From: an uncultured Chloroflexota bacterium
GTDB lineage: Bacteria; Chloroflexota; Limnocylindria; Limnocylindrales; CSP1-4
Assembly: GCA_903924005.1 (NCBI GenBank)
Contig: CAIXZV010000581.1
Location: forward strand, 1 to 9,255
Direction of reading: 5' to 3'
DNA: 9,255 bases
The notes beneath the pieces were generated by a model, which did no database searches, was not told the origin of the DNA, and saw nothing but the letters and a program-made list of their open reading frames with translations. Positions 6,077 to 9,255 of this stretch are shown here, one piece after another (the first letter of the stretch is position 1; each line of letters begins with the position of its first letter). The position numbers were made by a program, and so were the translations under genes.

Positions 6077-8662
6077 ATGCCCACGCCCACCACGCTCGAG
6101 ATCGAGTTCGGCGGTCGCACGCTGACGCTCGAAACCGGCAAACTCGCCGGGCTCGCCGGCGGCGCCGTCACCCTCCGCTACGGGGACTCCATGGTCCTCG
6201 GCACGGCCAACCGGAGCGAGCCCCGCCCCGGTCTGGACTTCTTCCCGCTCACGGTTGACTACGAAGAGCGCATGTACGCCGCGGGCAAGATCCCGGGCGG
6301 CTTCATCAAGCGCGAGGGCCGAGCCTCTGAGCAGGCCATCCTCGCCGCGCGCCTCACGGACCGGCCCATTCGCCCGCTGTTCCCTGAGGGGTACAAGGAC
6401 GACGTCCAGATCGTGATCACCGTCATGTCCACGGACCAGGAGAACGATCCTGACATCCTGGGCACGATTGCGGCGTCCGCCGCGCTGTCCATCAGCGAGA
6501 TCCCGTTCATGGGCCCCATCGGCGCGGTGCGCGTGGGCTACATCGACGGGGAGTTCATCCTCAACCCGCTGATCAGCCAGCTTGCAGAGTCCAAGCTTGA
6601 CCTGATCGTCTCGGGCACCCGCGACGCCATCATGATGGTTGAGGCGGGCGTCAAGATCCTGCCGGAAGACGTGATGGCAGAGGCCATCCTCTTCGGCCAC
6701 CGCGCGCTGCTGCCCCTTGTTGAGATCCAGGAGAAGCTTCGCGAGCTCGTCGGCAAGCCCAAGCGCGTGCCGTACATCGAGCCCCAGACGGACTCCGTCC
6801 TCACGTTTGTCGATCGCGTCCGCGCAGGCGGCGAGTTCGTGGTTGTTGACGTGGAGACCACCGGCACCGACGCCAAGAGCGCCGATCTGGTTGAGGTCGC
6901 GGCTGTTCGCGTCAAGGGCGGCAAGATCACCGACAAGTGGTCAACGCTGGTCAACCCCGGGCGCGCCATCGTGGGCAACCAGGTGCACGGCCTGACCGAC
7001 AAGGACGTCAAGGGTGCCCCGAGCGCCGCTGAGGCCGCCCGCAAGCTTGTCGCCTTCCTGGGCGATGCGCCGATGGTTGGCCACAACGTGGGCTTCGACA
7101 TCGCGTTCCTTGAGGAGGCCCTCGGCGACGGCACCAAGGTTGCCGTCAACGGGTACCTCGACACGTTCGTGATCGCCCGAGAGGGCTACCCGGACGTCGA
7201 GAACTACAAGCTCGACACGCTCGCACGGTTCTTCGGCGTGGACCTCACGCAGCACCACCGCGCGCTGCCGGACGCAGAGGCCACGGCCAACCTGCTGATC
7301 TGGTTTGGGAACGACCTTCCGGGTCGCCTCGACACCCTAGGCGCCGGCATCACCGACGCCATCCGGGCCGTCAAGGCGGACGCCGCTGGTTCCGCGAAGC
7401 AGTTGGACGCCGCCCGCCGCGCCGCCCGCGTCAGCAAGGCCCTGTTTGGCCTCGTCCACAAGAAGGCCGTGCGCAAGCTGGTCCTCAAGGAAGGCATCCG
7501 GCTTGACGGCCGCGCCACGGACGAGATCCGCCCCATCTCGGTTGAGGTTGGCCTCCTGCCGCGCGCCCACGGTTCCGGCCTCTTCACCCGCGGCCAGACC
7601 CAGGCACTGACCGTCGCAACGCTTGGCCCGTCCTCGGACGTCCAGCGGATCGACACGATCAGCCCTGAGACCGAGAAGCGGTACCTCCACCACTACAACT
7701 TCCCGCCGTACAGCACGGGCGAGAACAAGCCCATGCGCGGACCGTCCCGCCGGGACATCGGCCATGGCAACCTTGCCGGCCGAGCGCTCCTGCCGGTGCT
7801 GCCGACGCATGAGGAGTTCCCGTACACCATCCGGTTGGTCTCTGAGGTTGTCGCCGGCAACGGCTCCACCTCGATGGCGTCAACCTGCGGCTCCACCCTC
7901 GCCCTGATGGACGCGGGCGTGCCGATCAAGGCGCCGGTGGCCGGTGCGGCGATGGGCCTCGTGCTTGACGCCGAGACGGGCAACTTCGTGGTCCTCACCG
8001 ACATCCTCGGCAAAGAGGACTCGCTCGGCGACATGGACTTCAAGGTCACCGGGACGTCCGAGGGCATCACCGCCCTGCAGATGGACATCAAGGTCAAGGG
8101 CATTGACGAGCGGGTCATCCGTGAGGGTCTCAAGCAGGCGCTCGCCGCCCGCCTGTTCATCCTGGACAAGATGACCACCGTGCTGCCGGCAGCCCGCGAC
8201 ACGATGTCGGACTTCGCCCCCCGGATCATCACGATCAAGATCAACCCCGAGAAGATCCGCGAGATCATCGGCAAGGGTGGATCCATGATCCGCAAGATCC
8301 AGGAAGAAACCGGCACCGAGATCAACGTCGAGGACGACGGCACCGTGGAGATCGCGGCCGTCTCCGGCGAGAACTCGCGCAAGGCGGTCAACTGGATCGA
8401 AAGCCTCACCCGCGAGGTTGAGGTTGGGTCCCTGTACCTGGGCAAGGTCACCCGTCTGATGACCTTCGGCTGCTTCGTTGAGATCCTTCCCGGCAAGGAA
8501 GGCCTCATCCGGATCAGCGAGCTTGCTGACTACCACGTGCCGTCCGTTGAGGACGTCGTGTCGGTGGGCGACGAGGTCATGGTGGTGGTCACCGAGATTG
8601 ACCGCCAGGGCCGCGTCAACCTGTCGCGCAAGGCCGCCATGCAGCGGCACCTCGCCAAGTAG
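6077..8662 (+). CDS. pnp: Polynucleotide phosphorylase with an inserted DEDDh exonuclease domain
   Basis: PNPase degrades RNA 3'-5' with phosphate, releasing nucleoside diphosphates, as a ring-shaped trimer. The 861-residue product has, in order: the first RNase PH domain (about 5-210, with FFPLTVDYEERMYAAGKIPG and ARLTDRPIRPLFPEG); the start of the helical linker (about 211-250); an inserted DnaQ/PolC-like exonuclease (about 253-413); the rest of the helical linker (about 414-470); the catalytic second RNase PH domain (about 475-710); a KH domain with GKGG at 732-735; and an S1 domain (about 785-850). Phosphorolytic residues by alignment to the E. coli enzyme are kept: T598/S599 in NGSTSMAS, D648, D654 and K656 in GDMDFK. 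The exonuclease has all five DEDDh residues (D258, E260, D341, H394, D399). Family length is about 700, so the excess equals one domain. The start at 6077 fits homology and AAGGAG upstream. There is no frameshift at either junction. Dual hydrolytic plus phosphorolytic decay is inferred. Confidence 0.96.
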   Translation: MPTPTTLEIEFGGRTLTLETGKLAGLAGGAVTLRYGDSMVLGTANRSEPRPGLDFFPLTVDYEERMYAAGKIPGGFIKREGRASEQAILAARLTDRPIRPLFPEGYKDDVQIVITVMSTDQENDPDILGTIAASAALSISEIPFMGPIGAVRVGYIDGEFILNPLISQLAESKLDLIVSGTRDAIMMVEAGVKILPEDVMAEAILFGHRALLPLVEIQEKLRELVGKPKRVPYIEPQTDSVLTFVDRVRAGGEFVVVDVETTGTDAKSADLVEVAAVRVKGGKITDKWSTLVNPGRAIVGNQVHGLTDKDVKGAPSAAEAARKLVAFLGDAPMVGHNVGFDIAFLEEALGDGTKVAVNGYLDTFVIAREGYPDVENYKLDTLARFFGVDLTQHHRALPDAEATANLLIWFGNDLPGRLDTLGAGITDAIRAVKADAAGSAKQLDAARRAARVSKALFGLVHKKAVRKLVLKEGIRLDGRATDEIRPISVEVGLLPRAHGSGLFTRGQTQALTVATLGPSSDVQRIDTISPETEKRYLHHYNFPPYSTGENKPMRGPSRRDIGHGNLAGRALLPVLPTHEEFPYTIRLVSEVVAGNGSTSMASTCGSTLALMDAGVPIKAPVAGAAMGLVLDAETGNFVVLTDILGKEDSLGDMDFKVTGTSEGITALQMDIKVKGIDERVIREGLKQALAARLFILDKMTTVLPAARDTMSDFAPRIITIKINPEKIREIIGKGGSMIRKIQEETGTEINVEDDGTVEIAAVSGENSRKAVNWIESLTREVEVGSLYLGKVTRLMTFGCFVEILPGKEGLIRISELADYHVPSVEDVVSVGDEVMVVVTEIDRQGRVNLSRKAAMQRHLAK
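6833..7315 (+). other. Inserted DEDDh (DnaQ/PolC-like) 3'-5' exonuclease domain within pnp
   Basis: This region encodes residues about 253-413 of the PNPase. Exo I is FVVVDVETTG (254-263, D258 and E260), followed by the typical TLVNPGRAIVGNQVHGLTDK segment (290-309). Exo II is MVGHNVGFDIAFLE (333-346, D341), followed by YLDTF and YKLDTLARFFGV (377-388). Exo III is HHRALPDAEATANLL (393-407, H394 and D399). The order, spacing and about 160-residue size are those of a complete domain of the PolC / DinG / DNA polymerase III epsilon type. These enzymes use two metal ions to hydrolyse nucleic acid from the 3' end. The flanks on both sides remain recognisable PNPase helical linker, so this is an insertion rather than a replacement. 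Whether the substrate is RNA or DNA cannot be read from the motifs. Confidence 0.95.
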
Positions 8663-8675
8663 CTTCATTCGCCCG

Positions 8676-9122
8676 ATGACGGCCGGACCTGACAACCTGC
8701 AGGGCGACCTGCGGATCAGCACAGATCCGGCCGACTTCGATCTGAACTGGATTGCCACGGCCCTGTCCGAGCGCTCCCACTGGGCGCTGGGGCGGGGCCG
8801 TGACGTTGTTGAGCGGTCGGTCGCAAACTCGCTTGGCTTTGCGGCGCTGCTTGACGGCCGGCAGGTGGGGTTTGCGCGTGTCGTGACCGATCAGGCCACG
8901 TTCGCGTGGATCTGCGACGTGTTTGTTGACGAATCAGCTCGCGGGCGCGGCGTGGGCAAGCTGCTGACGGCCGCCATCGTGGCGGATCCGCGGCTGCAGG
9001 GCCTCAAGCGGATGATGCTCGCCACGACGGACGCGCACGGGCTCTACGCGCAGTTCGGGTTTGAGCGGCTTGCTCGGCCGGACCAGTGGATGGTCCGCAT
9101 GGCGTTGCCGAAGGATCGCTGA
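8676..9122 (+). CDS. GNAT family N-acetyltransferase
   Basis: This is a 148-residue protein of the GCN5-related acetyltransferase fold, which transfers an acetyl group from acetyl-CoA to an amine. It shows the acceptor-side N-terminal region (ISTDPADFDLNWIATALSER, 14-33), a central strand pair (FAALLDGRQVGFARVVTD, 55-72), the acetyl-CoA pyrophosphate-binding motif A (ICDVFVDESARGRGVGKLL, 79-97, with R89-G90-R91-G92-V93-G94) and the C-terminal YAQFGF (124-129). Size and layout are those of a small single-domain GNAT. The substrate is unknown. The ATG at 8676 is 13 bases after the pnp stop and lacks a clear ribosome binding site, so translation may depend on coupling to pnp. Frame similarity does not extend upstream of this ATG. 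Confidence 0.9.
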   Translation: MTAGPDNLQGDLRISTDPADFDLNWIATALSERSHWALGRGRDVVERSVANSLGFAALLDGRQVGFARVVTDQATFAWICDVFVDESARGRGVGKLLTAAIVADPRLQGLKRMMLATTDAHGLYAQFGFERLARPDQWMVRMALPKDR

Positions 9123-9255
9123 TCAGCGGCTGATCGGCGCTGGATCATGCGCCGCCCCTGTCGTCTCATCACCGCTTGTGATATATGGCAGCGAACTCGC
9201 GCCCGCACCGCCTCACCGCGGGCCGGCCGGCGGGTCCACCATGCTGAACCCTCCC
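9123..9255. other. Non-coding or start-of-next-gene region
   Basis: No supportable gene lies in these 133 bases. A small perfect inverted repeat, GATCAG-CGG-CTGATC, spans 9121-9135 at the end of the acetyltransferase gene but has no T-run. An AT-rich pocket TGATATATG (9179-9187) in GC-rich surroundings could be a -10 element with TG extension (TATATG, 4 of 6), with only a poor -35 (CTGTCG at 9158-9163). An ATG at 9241 runs open to the window edge for only five codons, too short to call. Confidence 0.35.

Noticed and set aside
6833..7315. Exonuclease segment as a mobile insertion with flanking repeats or as an intein
   Set aside because: No direct or inverted repeats are visible at the borders and no intein splice-junction residues or self-splicing motifs; the segment is a plain DEDDh domain in a continuous frame.
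7880..8758. Long minus-strand open frame opposite the 3' half of pnp
   Set aside because: It mirrors conserved pnp codons and shows no independent motif.
1..9255. CRISPR array, tRNA or rRNA gene, or insertion sequence
   Set aside because: No regularly spaced repeats, tRNA-like cloverleaf, rRNA signature or transposase was seen on reading through the window.

Overview
The window looks like a bacterial chromosomal segment of high GC content (by eye about two thirds or more). It is tightly packed and every supported gene lies on the + strand. The order infB - rbfA - nrnA - truB - ribF ... rpsO - pnp is the classic bacterial translation and RNA-maturation cluster. High GC, the HEHPDAD form of the NrnA motif and 1 to 4-base gene overlaps would suit a streamlined Chloroflexota or actinobacterium-like lineage. 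I lean weakly towards Chloroflexota, but no 16S rRNA or other decisive marker is present.

Layout. Positions 3-1106 are the 3' part of infB (IF2), from the end of the G domain onward. Next come rbfA (1152-1733), nrnA/DHH oligoribonuclease (1730-2770), truB (2767-3744) and a short ribF (3747-4565) that keeps the FMN adenylyltransferase half but lacks a recognisable riboflavin kinase domain. A Gfo/Idh/MocA oxidoreductase (4578-5567) is an unusual guest. An intergenic gap (5568-5685) carries a plausible extended -10 promoter for rpsO (5686-5955, GTG start). After a leader with a strong GC hairpin comes pnp (6077-8662), followed by a GNAT acetyltransferase (8676-9122). The last 133 bases hold no gene I can support.

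The standout is pnp. The predicted protein is 861 residues, whereas ordinary bacterial PNPases are about 700. The excess is a complete DnaQ/PolC-like DEDDh 3'-5' exonuclease domain (about residues 253-413, positions 6833-7315) inserted into the helical linker between the two RNase PH domains. All five DEDDh catalytic residues and the phosphorolytic residues of the second RNase PH domain are present. The protein is therefore predicted to join hydrolytic and phosphorolytic 3' exonuclease activity in one chain, in effect a self-contained bacterial parallel to the eukaryotic exosome, where a DEDD nuclease (Rrp6) sits on an RNase PH-like ring. I do not recall a description of this architecture, but I could not search.

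Together the genes cover translation initiation (IF2), 30S maturation (RbfA, S15), tRNA pseudouridylation (TruB), flavin cofactor synthesis (RibF) and RNA 3'-end decay (NrnA for very short oligonucleotides, PNPase for longer RNA).
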